Of a DNA stretch of 64,000 nucleotides, positions 54,608 to 62,794 are shown piece after piece; position 1 is the stretch's first letter; each line of letters starts with the position of its first letter. The position numbers and the translations under genes are program-made. Origin of the DNA: Fructobacillus pseudoficulneus (lineage in GTDB: Bacteria > Bacillota > Bacilli > Lactobacillales > Lactobacillaceae); assembly GCF_900108455.1 (NCBI RefSeq), contig NZ_FNWS01000003.1, positions 62,001 through 126,000 on the forward strand, given 5' to 3'. The notes below the pieces were generated by a model. That model ran no database searches and was not told the origin of the DNA. It saw only the letters and a program-made list of their open reading frames with translations.

Positions 54608-54647
54608 ACAAAAAAACGACCGACTAAAGCTTAGCCGGTCGTTTTTT
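54608..54647 (+). terminator. terminator of the ABC/nuclease operon
   Basis: AAAAAACGACCG...CGGTCGTTTTTT with an inner CTAA/TTAG stem. Confidence 0.88.
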
Positions 54648-54695
54648 GGTAATGAAAAAAGGAAGATAAGCAATCTTCCTTTTGTCTCTCATGAG

Positions 54696-54779
54696 TGCCC
54701 TCGGTGGGAGTCGAACCCACACGGTGTTGCCACCACTGGATTTTGAGTCCAGCGCGTCTGCCAATTCCGCCACAAGGGC
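54696..54779 (-). tRNA. tRNA-Leu (anticodon CAA)
   Basis: 84 nt, CCA not encoded. Acceptor GCCCTTG/CGAGGGC, anticodon stem CTGGA/TCCAG with loop CTCAAAA (anticodon CAA, reads UUG), a long variable arm (TGGTGGCAACACC) as expected for Leu, and the TTCGACT T-loop. Discriminator A. Confidence 0.96.
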
Positions 54780-54855
54780 ATTTGCTGTTTTTCACAACTA
54801 TATTAGTTTATCAGTAACCCTCAGATAAGTCAATGAAAAACAACAAAAATAATCA

Positions 54856-55191
54856 TTATTTTTCACTCTTTTTTTCGGCTTCCGCCTCAGCGTGAGTTTG
54901 ATGTTTCAAAACGTGGCTAACGTGGTTTTCAGCATTATTAAGCAGCGTTAAAATGTGGGAATCGTTCAGTTGATAATAGACTGAGCGACCGACTTTATTG
55001 ACCGTCACCACCTGGGCCACGCGCAGCATTTGCAGCTGGTGTGAGACAGCAGACTGTTCCATCTTCAATTCATCAACGATTTCAGAGACTGAACAAGGAC
55101 GATCGCGCAACAAAGCCAGGATCGACAACCGTCGTTCCGACCCTAGCAGCTTGAAAATAATACTTAATTCATGTTGGACATCTTTTTTCAT
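54856..55191 (-). CDS. ArsR/SmtB-family metal-sensing repressor (CzrA-like)
   Basis: 111 aa winged helix repressor (recognition region CSVSEIVDELKMEQSAVSHQLQMLR). The alpha-5 metal site of CzrA is complete: Asp and His of DSHIL, then two His spaced 11 and 14 residues after that first His (NHVSH), plus a His-rich tail (KHQTHAEAEAE). It should sense Zn or Co, possibly Cd. No alpha-3 cysteine motif. Follows cadD by 7 nt in one operon and probably binds the palindromes ahead of cadD. Confidence 0.88.
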   Translation of the reverse strand: MKKDVQHELSIIFKLLGSERRLSILALLRDRPCSVSEIVDELKMEQSAVSHQLQMLRVAQVVTVNKVGRSVYYQLNDSHILTLLNNAENHVSHVLKHQTHAEAEAEKKSEK

Positions 55192-55198
55192 AATTCTA

Positions 55199-55816
55199 TT
55201 ATAGCAAGGAAAGTATTTCTGTCACGGTTCCTGCTTCAAATAAAATGTAAATTCCTAAGACAACATAAACGATTAATTGAATTAAATCACCAAATCGTTC
55301 AAAAACCGCCTGAATTCGTTTAATTCGAGCGACCCGGTAAGCCAAAATCAAAGCCCCCGTTAAAATCCCCGCAAACAATAGGAAGACCCACGGTAAGACC
55401 GTCCAATCCGCCAGTGAGAAGTAAGGAATGTATAAGGCCAGATTATCGGCCCCACAACCAGCCAGAGTCATCAAAACAACGGTCCAAATAACTCGACCAT
55501 CTTGTCGTCCCTTCACCCTTTCCACAAAGGCTGCCCCTTCGTCTTCCCCTTCGCCAGCAAGGTAGTTTCTCAAACCAAGGACAATCGGCACCAAGCCTAA
55601 GAAGCCTAAGGCCCATTCTGCCGGCACTTGTTTTAGCAGGCCCCCAATCAACAACGAAATCAATACTAGGAGTACATTTCCCAAATAAGCCCCAATGACA
55701 ATTGGGCGCACCTGATTCCCCTGGCGAAAAGTCGCAAATAATAAAATTAAAATAACAAAATAATCCGAAGTAGTTCCCAGGTATGAAAATAACCCCGTTA
55801 ATAAAGTTGCTAGCAT
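55199..55816 (-). CDS. cadD: CadD-family cadmium resistance transporter
   Basis: 205 aa with five to six helices: TTSDYFVILILLFATFR, GAYLGNVLLVLISLLIG, VPAEWALGFLGLVPIVLGLRNYL, and MTLAGCGADNLALYIPYF are the CadD/LysE-like pattern. The family confers cadmium (and some zinc) resistance. Start with ATAAGGAGCAACAA is preferred. Operon with the ArsR repressor. Confidence 0.88.
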   Translation of the reverse strand: MLATLLTGLFSYLGTTSDYFVILILLFATFRQGNQVRPIVIGAYLGNVLLVLISLLIGGLLKQVPAEWALGFLGLVPIVLGLRNYLAGEGEDEGAAFVERVKGRQDGRVIWTVVLMTLAGCGADNLALYIPYFSLADWTVLPWVFLLFAGILTGALILAYRVARIKRIQAVFERFGDLIQLIVYVVLGIYILFEAGTVTEILSLL

Positions 55817-55830
55817 TTGTTGCTCCTTAT

Positions 55831-55883
55831 ATGAATAAATGTTCATGTGTTATTGCTAGTTTAACATGAATATTTATTCATGT
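55831..55883 (-). promoter_or_regulatory. paired CzrA-like operators upstream of cadD
   Basis: A perfect 20-bp palindrome ACATGAATATTTATTCATGT (55864-55883) and a second, imperfect copy ATGAATAAATGTTCAT (55831-55846). Both fit the TGAA-N6-TTCA core bound by ArsR/SmtB proteins and flank the expected promoter. Confidence 0.85.
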
Positions 55884-55891
55884 ATAGGGGT

Positions 55892-55924
55892 TAAAAAAAC
55901 AGCAGTGAAACACTACTGTTTTTT
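55892..55924 (-). terminator. terminator of the mntH-usp unit
   Basis: AACAGTAGTG-ttt-CACTGCTGTT with a T7 run on the minus strand. Confidence 0.85.
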
Positions 55925-55929
55925 AACAA

Positions 55930-56391
55930 TTAATCCTTAACAATCAATACTGAAGTCTTGGCGTTACGAGCAATGTAGGCTGCTTGTGATCCGATTGAAT
56001 CCCAGAAACCTTCATGTGAGTGTGCGCCAACAACGATTAGGTCAGCGCCAACTTGTGGAGCGATTTCATCGTTTAGGATTTCACCAGCCTTGATTCCATC
56101 ATCAAAGACCACTTTAACATCCTTCAAACCTTGTTGTAAGGCGTATTCGCGGTACTTAGCCAAGTTGTTTTCCATTTCTTGACGTTTTTCCTTGATAAAG
56201 TCCAAGTGCAAGGCAGAAATCGTTGACAAGTCACCCATCTCCAAGATGGTGGCAATAATCAACTGTGCATCATCTTCACGGGCTTGGTGAATCGCATTTG
56301 ACAAAGCATGGTAGCCTTGTTCGGATTCATCAACACCAACCAAGATGGTCTTAAATTGCTTTGGTGCTACATCTAATTTTAATTCAGCCAT
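55930..56391 (-). CDS. universal stress protein (UspA family)
   Basis: 153 aa. KTILVGVDESEQGYHAL at the N-terminus and the ATP-binding-type VGAHSHEGF...GSQAAYIARNAKTSVLIVKD at the C-terminus. GAGGAGG site 6 nt before ATG. It follows mntH by 24 nt, so the two are expressed together, linking it to manganese supply. Confidence 0.92.
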   Translation of the reverse strand: MAELKLDVAPKQFKTILVGVDESEQGYHALSNAIHQAREDDAQLIIATILEMGDLSTISALHLDFIKEKRQEMENNLAKYREYALQQGLKDVKVVFDDGIKAGEILNDEIAPQVGADLIVVGAHSHEGFWDSIGSQAAYIARNAKTSVLIVKD

Positions 56392-56415
56392 TATTTGCCT
56401 CCTCAAGCAAACCTA

Positions 56416-57789
56416 TTAACCTCCGAAGAAGATTAGGTATAGGTTAATCAATGTCAATCCAATGAAACAGATCCAACCAGTCCAAGTAATCCACTTGCTG
56501 TTGGCAAATTCACCCATGATTTTCTTTGATGACGTGAAGTAAATTAATGGTGCCATTGAGAATGGCAAAGCAACTGACAAGAAGACTTGAGTACTTGTAA
56601 TCAAGTTATCCAATTGGTGTTCGTTTCCACCGTAGATAATCGTGATAACCAAAACAGGAATGATGGCGATTCCACGAGTAATTACTCGACGCAACCACAT
56701 TGGAATCTTGAAGTGCAAGAAACCTTCCATGATGATTTCACCAGTCAAAGTACCAGTGATTGTTGAGTTTTGACCAGAAGCCAAAAGAGCAACGGCAAAC
56801 AAAGTTGACAAGATTGGTGATGCAATCGCACCGGCAATCTTTGAGTCACTCAAGGCGTTGTACATTGCCTTAAATGAGTCCAATTCTTGGGCGTGACCGA
56901 AGAACAAAGCGGCACCAACGACCAAAAGCAAAGTGTTCACAACGAAAGCCAATGTCAATTGGATGTTTGAATCCCACGTCATCAACTTAACAGCTTCACG
57001 AACTTCTTCGTGATTTTCACGATCAACCTTACGAGTTTGTGCAATTGATGAGTGCAAGTAAAGGTTGTGAGGCATAACTGTGGCACCAATGATACCAGCA
57101 GTCAAAACTAATGGGCTTTGACCCAAGTGCTGTGGGTCAGAAGTTGACAAAGCGCCCATCTTTGGTACATAACCACCAAACATTGCTGCCCAGTCAGGCT
57201 TTGACAAAATCGTCAAATACAAGAAAACCAACAAGATGGTGATGATCAACGTCATCACAATGGCTTCAATCTTACGGAAACCAAACTTCATCAATCCAAG
57301 CAGCAAGATAACATCGAAGGCTGTCAGGAAGACAGTAATCAATAGTGGCCAGCCGAACAACAAGTTCAAGGCGATGGCACCACCGACAACTTCGGCGATA
57401 TCAGTGGCAATCAGAGCCAATTCGGTCAAAATCCACAATGTGTAACGACCAAATTTGTTGGTCCGGTTAGCAGTGGCTTGAGCCAAATCTTCTTGCTTTA
57501 CAATACCCAACTTACCGGCCATGTATTGCAAAAGCATCGCAATCAGTGATGAAATCAAGATAACTGATAGCAAAAGATAGTGGTAAGCAGCTCCACCTTG
57601 TACAGATGTAACCCAGTTACCTGGATCCATGTAACCAACGGCAACCAAGGCCCCTGGTCCAGAAAATGCAAACAAACGACGCCAGAATGAAACGCCCTTT
57701 GGCACTTCAATACTACCGTTAACCTCTTCCAAACTCTTATCGCCTGAGTGTTCGATAAGAGAATGGTGCTTCTTTACGGGATTATCCAT
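56416..57789 (-). CDS. mntH: Nramp-family Mn(II)/H+ symporter, copy 1
   Basis: 457 aa with 11 helices. Helix 1 metal motif DPGNW ([15 protein letters not shown]) and helix 6 motif MPHN ([14 protein letters not shown]) are intact, as is the Nramp consensus [18 protein letters not shown]. Imports manganese, used by lactic acid bacteria as an antioxidant and cofactor. It is preceded by a long structured leader and followed by usp. Confidence 0.95.
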   Translation of the reverse strand: MDNPVKKHHSLIEHSGDKSLEEVNGSIEVPKGVSFWRRLFAFSGPGALVAVGYMDPGNWVTSVQGGAAYHYLLLSVILISSLIAMLLQYMAGKLGIVKQEDLAQATANRTNKFGRYTLWILTELALIATDIAEVVGGAIALNLLFGWPLLITVFLTAFDVILLLGLMKFGFRKIEAIVMTLIITILLVFLYLTILSKPDWAAMFGGYVPKMGALSTSDPQHLGQSPLVLTAGIIGATVMPHNLYLHSSIAQTRKVDRENHEEVREAVKLMTWDSNIQLTLAFVVNTLLLVVGAALFFGHAQELDSFKAMYNALSDSKIAGAIASPILSTLFAVALLASGQNSTITGTLTGEIIMEGFLHFKIPMWLRRVITRGIAIIPVLVITIIYGGNEHQLDNLITSTQVFLSVALPFSMAPLIYFTSSKKIMGEFANSKWITWTGWICFIGLTLINLYLIFFGG

Positions 57790-57892
57790 AATATTTCTCC
57801 TTCGGAATTCTCCTTAGGGAACAAGCAATTGAATTGCTGCCTAAAAACTACTGCACGGTAAAAAGACAGACTAATCCCTTTACCACGACACA

Positions 57893-58057
57893 GATAAAAA
57901 TCGAACAAAACGTTCGATTCCAATAATTTTTAGGGCTAAATAATTTTCATAAAGGATTTCATTCAACTTGGTTGTTGAAAGCTTATGAAAGCTACTTAAC
58001 TCAATGACTTCTTCCTAAGTCTATACTAAATATTACACGAGACAATTCTAAGGTCAA
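57893..58057 (-). promoter_or_regulatory. structured leader of mntH copy 1 (candidate riboswitch)
   Basis: Promoter TTGACC (58052-58057), 16 nt, TAATAT (58030-58035). The core 57935-58021 (minus strand reading GACTTAGGAAG to TTTAGC) shares its outer parts with the mntH2 leader: stem TTTCATAA/TTATGAAA (57945-57952 with 57983-57990), inner hairpin TTCAAC/GTTGAA (57962-57979) and conserved GAGTTAA. A terminator AATCGAAC/GTTCGATT + T run (57893-57919) follows, then about 100 nt to the gene. Confidence 0.65.
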
Positions 58058-58238
58058 GTGATATTTTTGTAACGTAAATGACTTGTACCTAAATTTTCAA
58101 CAAAAACGCCTCAACATCAGTCTTTAAAGAAAATACGTGATTTAAAATTCACTTAATTTTTCTTTGTTTTAATGAGTAGTTATGACCAAAAAATAGAGAA
58201 CGATTCTAAAATAAGTCGGAAAATTTTCTCTTTTTTGC
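58058..58238. other. intergenic region with no recognised element
   Basis: AT-rich spacer between the mntH1 promoter and the mntH2 stop. I see no ORF, strong terminator or clear dyad in it. Confidence 0.4.
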
Positions 58239-59630
58239 TCAAAACCAGAGCGTCATTTGTTGACCAACTAGCCACAAATTGATGGCCGACAGCACTGCAA
58301 AGCACAGCCAAGCCAAAATCGTCAGCCAGTGATGATTCACAAATGATCCCATCACTTTTTTGGACGAAGTAAAATAAATCAACGGCGCCATCGAAAATGG
58401 TAAAACGACTGACAGAAAAACCTGTGTTCCGGTAATCAACGCATCTAGCTGGTGTTCATTACCGGCATAAAAAATCGTAATTAAAATCACTGGTACCAGC
58501 GCAATCCCTCTAGTCACCAGCCGCCGAACCCACATTGGAATCTTGAAGTGCAAGAATCCTTCCATGATGATTTCGCCGGCCAGCGTGCCAGTAATCGTTG
58601 AATTTTGCCCAGAGGCCAGCAAGGCAAAGGCAAACAACGTCGACAATATCGGTGATGCAATCGCACCGGCAATTTGCCGGTTTTGCAACGCCAAATACAT
58701 TTCCTTAAACGAGGCTAATTCGTTGGCATGACCATAAAATAAGGCAGCACCAACGATTAACAACAAGGCATTCACGATGAATGCTAAAAATAACTGCAAA
58801 TTGGAATCCCAAGCCATCCACTTAATGGCATCCCCCACCGCTTCTTTGTCACTGCAATCAATTTGCCGCGTTTGGACAATTGATGAATGCAAGTAGAGAT
58901 TGTGTGGGGTGACTGTTGCACCGATAATGCCGGCAGTCAACATTAACGGGCTGACCAGTCCATGGCCAGCGGTGGTTGCCACGGCTTGCTGTTGCGGCAC
59001 TAAACCCTGCGCCACTCCCGCTAAACTAGGCTTGGAAAGAATCACCAAATAAATACAAACAAATAAAATTGTTAAAATCAGGGTCATCACGAGCGCTTCG
59101 ATTTTGCGAAAATTGAACTTCATCAGCCCTAGCAATAAGATGACATCAAATGCTGTCATAGTCACCGTCAGAATTAACGGCCATCCAAAGAGTAAGCTCA
59201 AAGCAATGGCACCGCCGACTACTTCGGCAATGTCCGTTGCAATTAACGCCAACTCCGTGATGAACCAAAGAAAATACCGAATCGGTCGATTGGTTCTTTT
59301 AGCAGTTGCTTGTGCCAAATCTTCCTGAGTCACTAGGCCGAGTTTACCGGCCATAAATTGTAATAACATGCCAATCAAGGCAGAGATTAAAACAACCGAC
59401 AACAAGAGATAGTGGTACGAAGCCCCACCTTGAACAGATGTAACCCAATTGCCAGGGCCCATATAGCCGACAGCAATTAACGCTCCCGGCCCTGAAAATG
59501 CGAATAGGCGGCGCCAGAATGAACCGGTTGTTGGTACAGCAATCGTGCCATTAACCTGTTCTAAACTCTTAGTGCCGCCTTGCGTGAGCAATGCGCCATG
59601 TGGCTGATTATCAGCGGTTTTTACCATCAT
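58239..59630 (-). CDS. mntH: Nramp-family Mn(II)/H+ symporter, copy 2
   Basis: 463 aa, closely similar to copy 1 over its whole length. The helix 1 motif is GPGNW here ([15 protein letters not shown]): the metal-binding Asp is Gly at the DNA level (GGG-CCC-GGC on the minus strand), whereas copy 1 has DPGNW. The helix 6 motif is TPHN ([14 protein letters not shown]), Met replaced by Thr. Both changes touch metal ligands, so selectivity or coupling may differ from copy 1. It has its own similar leader. Confidence 0.93.
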   Translation of the reverse strand: MMVKTADNQPHGALLTQGGTKSLEQVNGTIAVPTTGSFWRRLFAFSGPGALIAVGYMGPGNWVTSVQGGASYHYLLLSVVLISALIGMLLQFMAGKLGLVTQEDLAQATAKRTNRPIRYFLWFITELALIATDIAEVVGGAIALSLLFGWPLILTVTMTAFDVILLLGLMKFNFRKIEALVMTLILTILFVCIYLVILSKPSLAGVAQGLVPQQQAVATTAGHGLVSPLMLTAGIIGATVTPHNLYLHSSIVQTRQIDCSDKEAVGDAIKWMAWDSNLQLFLAFIVNALLLIVGAALFYGHANELASFKEMYLALQNRQIAGAIASPILSTLFAFALLASGQNSTITGTLAGEIIMEGFLHFKIPMWVRRLVTRGIALVPVILITIFYAGNEHQLDALITGTQVFLSVVLPFSMAPLIYFTSSKKVMGSFVNHHWLTILAWLCFAVLSAINLWLVGQQMTLWF

Positions 59631-59702
59631 GATAATGTTCTCCTTTGAAAATTATATTTCTCAGGGAAATTATCCGAGTTAAATCTATTTACTTATATGC
59701 AC

Positions 59703-59901
59703 AAAAAAGCTTGGTTAGTTAGTCAAAACTAGGTTGATCCAAACGTACTAAAACAGCCAATCAAGGTCAGTTTCGTTCAGCGCTAAATAATTTTCATAAC
59801 GTCCGCCAGTCGCTTTGTGACTGAAGTCTTATGAAAGCTAGTTAACTCGAATTCTCTTCCTGAGTCCTTGTTAATCATACACTGGTTAAATGAGGAGTCA
59901 A
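59703..59901 (-). promoter_or_regulatory. structured leader of mntH copy 2 (candidate riboswitch)
   Basis: Promoter TTGACT (59896-59901), 16 nt, TATGAT (59874-59879). The core 59782-59865 repeats the copy 1 leader: GACTCAGGAAG, GAGTTAACTAGC, stem TTTCATAA/TTATGAAA (59792-59799 with 59829-59836), while the inner hairpin has changed to CAGTC/GACTG (59807-59823), keeping pairing. A weaker terminator-like stem GTTTGG/CCAAGC + T6 lies at 59703-59744. Confidence 0.6.
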
Positions 59902-59937
59902 GGTTTTTTAATTATTTTGGCAAATTTAACCAACAAA

Positions 59938-59965
59938 AAAGACCCGACAATTAGTCGAATCTTCG
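59938..59965 (-). terminator. terminator after the CDF gene
   Basis: GATTCGAC-taatt-GTCGGGTC (two G-U pairs) then TTTTTT on the minus strand. Confidence 0.7.
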
Positions 59966-59976
59966 ATAAAAATCAA

Positions 59977-60984
59977 TTAAATTGCATTACAGTTTTCGTG
60001 ATTCGTTGCAAATTCCAGCTGAATAGTCACGTGCTGAACAGCATACTTTTCTTTTAAATCGTTTTCAATTTGGTCCAAGAAAATTTGGCCGTTTTGCTGG
60101 TCAAAGACTGCCCCATCCACCGATAAATGAACGGTCAGCGCCGTTTCCGTGGTTGATAATGGCCAGATATGCAAGTCATGTAAATCCTTTACTCCTGCTT
60201 GATCCAACAAGAAGTCGCGAATGGCTACTTCATCGACCGTTTCCGGCACGGCATTAATTGCCAAATTAATCGTTTCATGCATCACCGGCCAAGCCGTGAC
60301 CAAAATAATGAAACCAATCAACAACGAAACGATTGGGTCGATTACCTGCCAACCGGTTAAGTCAATCAACCAACCAGCCAGGATCACGCCAATTGAAACA
60401 CCAGCGTCAGACAGCAGGTGTAAGTAGGCCGTCTTGGCGTTCAAATCTTGACCATGCTGGTGGCCGTGTTCATCAGGTGTCCCAGTCACTTTGAACAAAA
60501 GCGCTGTCGACAAATTAACCACGATTCCAACCGCAGCAACGATGGTAATCAGCGTTCCATTAGCATGGATTTGACCTGGTTCAAATAAGTCCCGCACCCC
60601 TTCGTAGAAGATGGTTACTACGGCGAAGAGTAACAAAACCATGTTAAAAATTGATGCTAGAATTGATACATTGTGCCAACCATACGTCTTTTTACGCGTG
60701 GCCTTAATGGCAAAAACTAAGACAGCTAGCCAAGCAATCACTAGTGCCAACACGTCAGACAAATTGTGGAAGGCATCAGCAAACAAAGCCGTTGAGTGTG
60801 CTAATTTGGCAAAAACCAATTCGCTGATAACGAAAATCAAATTGAGAGAGATCCCAATCAAATACGGTTTTTGCGACAATGGCTGTGGATGCTGGTGGAC
60901 ATGTTGATGGTCCTCATTTTGACTCGTTAGTCTTGGTGCTTGATGATCAGCATGCTGCTGATTTGCTCCTTGATGATTCGTCAT
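59977..60984 (-). CDS. cation diffusion facilitator (CzcD-like metal exporter)
   Basis: 335 aa. His-rich N-terminus (EDHQHVHQHPQP), six helices with the paired metal sites HNLSD (helix 2) and HLLSD (helix 5), a His loop (DEHGHQHGQD) and a cytoplasmic C-terminal domain. Exports Zn, Co, Cd or Mn. Placed between manganese importers and other metal genes; no NiCo riboswitch seen upstream. Confidence 0.92.
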   Translation of the reverse strand: MTNHQGANQQHADHQAPRLTSQNEDHQHVHQHPQPLSQKPYLIGISLNLIFVISELVFAKLAHSTALFADAFHNLSDVLALVIAWLAVLVFAIKATRKKTYGWHNVSILASIFNMVLLLFAVVTIFYEGVRDLFEPGQIHANGTLITIVAAVGIVVNLSTALLFKVTGTPDEHGHQHGQDLNAKTAYLHLLSDAGVSIGVILAGWLIDLTGWQVIDPIVSLLIGFIILVTAWPVMHETINLAINAVPETVDEVAIRDFLLDQAGVKDLHDLHIWPLSTTETALTVHLSVDGAVFDQQNGQIFLDQIENDLKEKYAVQHVTIQLEFATNHENCNAI

Positions 60985-61069
60985 ATATCTTCCTCCTAAA
61001 AAACATATTAATCTTTTTTCATATAAAATGGAAGCCCTATTTTAGTCCACAAAAAAAAGCCCTGACGGA

Positions 61070-61777
61070 CTATATTTGTAATTCTTCAAAAAATTGACCA
61101 GCATCACCGACTATTTGCTGCACTCGGCTCGGTACTGGGATGGCTGTTAAATTCACTGCCAGTAATTGTACCGCCGGACTCGCGTAAGCGAGCAAGCCGG
61201 CAAATGGGTAAACCTTAAAGGACGTTCCCACCACCACAATCAAATCAGCCTGACTAACCCAATCAATCGCTTCGCCAACTTGGTAAGGCTGTTCACCATA
61301 AAAAGTAATCGCAGGGCGAATTTTAGCGTGATCTCCTGGCCGGTAAAGCGACTGTTGATAGGTTTCTAGGCTAACTTCTTTGCCATCAACCGGTGCATAA
61401 AGTCGGTACAAGGTCCCATGAAAACGAATCAGTCGATTATTGTCCGCACCTGCTTTCACGTCCAAATCATCGATATTCTGGGTAATGATTTTCGCCCGCC
61501 CCTGTTTCGTCAAACCAGCCATTTTTTTATGGATGATATTTGGCTGAGCCGCTGGAAAATAGAGGTTTTCCTGCATAAACTGATATTGAATTTCTGGAAT
61601 TTCTTCAAATGCTTGGTCAGACAGCAGGTACTCCGGTGACAAATCAAGCCCTTGATAAACACCATTTTTAGACCGATAGTCTGGAATGCCAGACAAGGTC
61701 GACACCCCTGCCCCGGTCATAAAGATGATGTTTTTGGCCTGGTTAAACTTCTCTTGAATTTCTTTTGTCACAAGCAT
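61070..61777 (-). CDS. Sir2-family NAD-dependent protein deacylase lacking the zinc cysteines
   Basis: 235 aa. Rossmann motifs GAGVSTLSGIPDYRSKNG and TQNIDDLDVKAG, catalytic His in RFHGTLY, then VGTSFKVYPFAGLL are present. The four zinc-binding cysteines usual between the catalytic His and FYGE are absent; that segment reads APVDGKEVSLETYQQ onward. Such zinc-less sirtuins occur in lactic acid bacteria. Monocistronic; substrate acyl group unknown. Confidence 0.88.
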   Translation of the reverse strand: MLVTKEIQEKFNQAKNIIFMTGAGVSTLSGIPDYRSKNGVYQGLDLSPEYLLSDQAFEEIPEIQYQFMQENLYFPAAQPNIIHKKMAGLTKQGRAKIITQNIDDLDVKAGADNNRLIRFHGTLYRLYAPVDGKEVSLETYQQSLYRPGDHAKIRPAITFYGEQPYQVGEAIDWVSQADLIVVVGTSFKVYPFAGLLAYASPAVQLLAVNLTAIPVPSRVQQIVGDAGQFFEELQI

Positions 61778-61822
61778 AAAAACCCTCCTATTTGCTACTG
61801 GTTAGCGCAAATTGAAGCTTTC

Positions 61823-62794
61823 TTACTGGCGCAAAATATAGGGTAGCTTCAACTGTGTGAGCAAGTCCTTGACCGATGTTTGGTAAAGTTCCGTAAAGAA
61901 CTTTGGTCGGTCCGCTTCATTTTCCGGCGGCGTCACGACAAAGGTATTTTGCTGGTCTTGCTTACCAATGCCAACATAGGCCTTTTCCTTCGTTTGAAAA
62001 TCAGTCATTTCGGAATGGAAGATTTCATAAACATTGGTAACCGGTCCATCCAACTGACGCTGTGACAAGACGGGTGTCAATGTCACATATTGATTGGCAT
62101 TAACCGTTGGCAACTCAACTGCTGCTAGGCTTTCGTCAACAGCGGTAAATAGTCGAACAATTTGCTGGCGAATTTGCCGTGAATCCTTCAAATCCGCTAC
62201 CATGATCGGCTCAACCAATTTGACTGCCACCGCATTTGCCTGCGGGTAATCTTGGGCTAACTGATCAGACCATTTTTGCGCCGTCTCACCTAAGTCATTT
62301 TTAACCATCGTGGCCAAAAATACCTGAGCATCCAGCAAAGTCAACAGGCGCCAGAGGTGCTCGCCGTCAACCTTCGCATTTTCAACCGTTAATTCATCTT
62401 GCACTCCAGCAAAGTAGGCCTGAGCGGTCTCCGCCGTCAAGAAGCCTTGCTTAGCCAGTTGGTCATAGGTAATCGCGTGCAAGACAACTTTATGCAAGCG
62501 GCTAGCAATAGCAATTAATTGCTGGTCTAACTTTTCGTCATTAAAAGTCAGCGCAAAATAAATTTGGGGGACAATCCCGTTCAAAGACAAAATCAACTTC
62601 AATAGTTCATTTCCCAGAACAAAGTCCGCCTCCGTTTGGTCTGGCACTTCAATTAATAATCGATCTGCCAAAGCCGACTGTTGGACACGGTCAACCCGCA
62701 ACTGTCCATCATGGTCTTGACCAACCCGGGTCATCACTGTTCCCGGGTAAACCTGGTTGGCTTGTTCCAATAATACCTTAATCTTTTGATCCAT
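61823..62794 (-). CDS. IpaB/EvcA-like protein
   Basis: 323 aa cytoplasmic-looking protein without signal or membrane helices. It resembles the 'IpaB/EvcA' family annotated in Leuconostocaceae and Oenococcus (recognised from overall pattern and from its place beside mvaA), whose function is not known to me. It overlaps the 3' end of mvaA by 17 nt, so the two are translationally coupled, suggesting a role tied to the mevalonate pathway or simple co-expression. Confidence 0.6.
   Translation of the reverse strand: MDQKIKVLLEQANQVYPGTVMTRVGQDHDGQLRVDRVQQSALADRLLIEVPDQTEADFVLGNELLKLILSLNGIVPQIYFALTFNDEKLDQQLIAIASRLHKVVLHAITYDQLAKQGFLTAETAQAYFAGVQDELTVENAKVDGEHLWRLLTLLDAQVFLATMVKNDLGETAQKWSDQLAQDYPQANAVAVKLVEPIMVADLKDSRQIRQQIVRLFTAVDESLAAVELPTVNANQYVTLTPVLSQRQLDGPVTNVYEIFHSEMTDFQTKEKAYVGIGKQDQQNTFVVTPPENEADRPKFFTELYQTSVKDLLTQLKLPYILRQ

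Noticed and set aside
57893-59901. yybP-ykoY manganese riboswitch or M-box ahead of the mntH genes
   Set aside because: The conserved core sequences of those classes are not visible in either leader; left as an unassigned structured leader.
60985-61069. NiCo (czcD) riboswitch ahead of the CDF exporter
   Set aside because: The gap is too short and carries no matching conserved bases.
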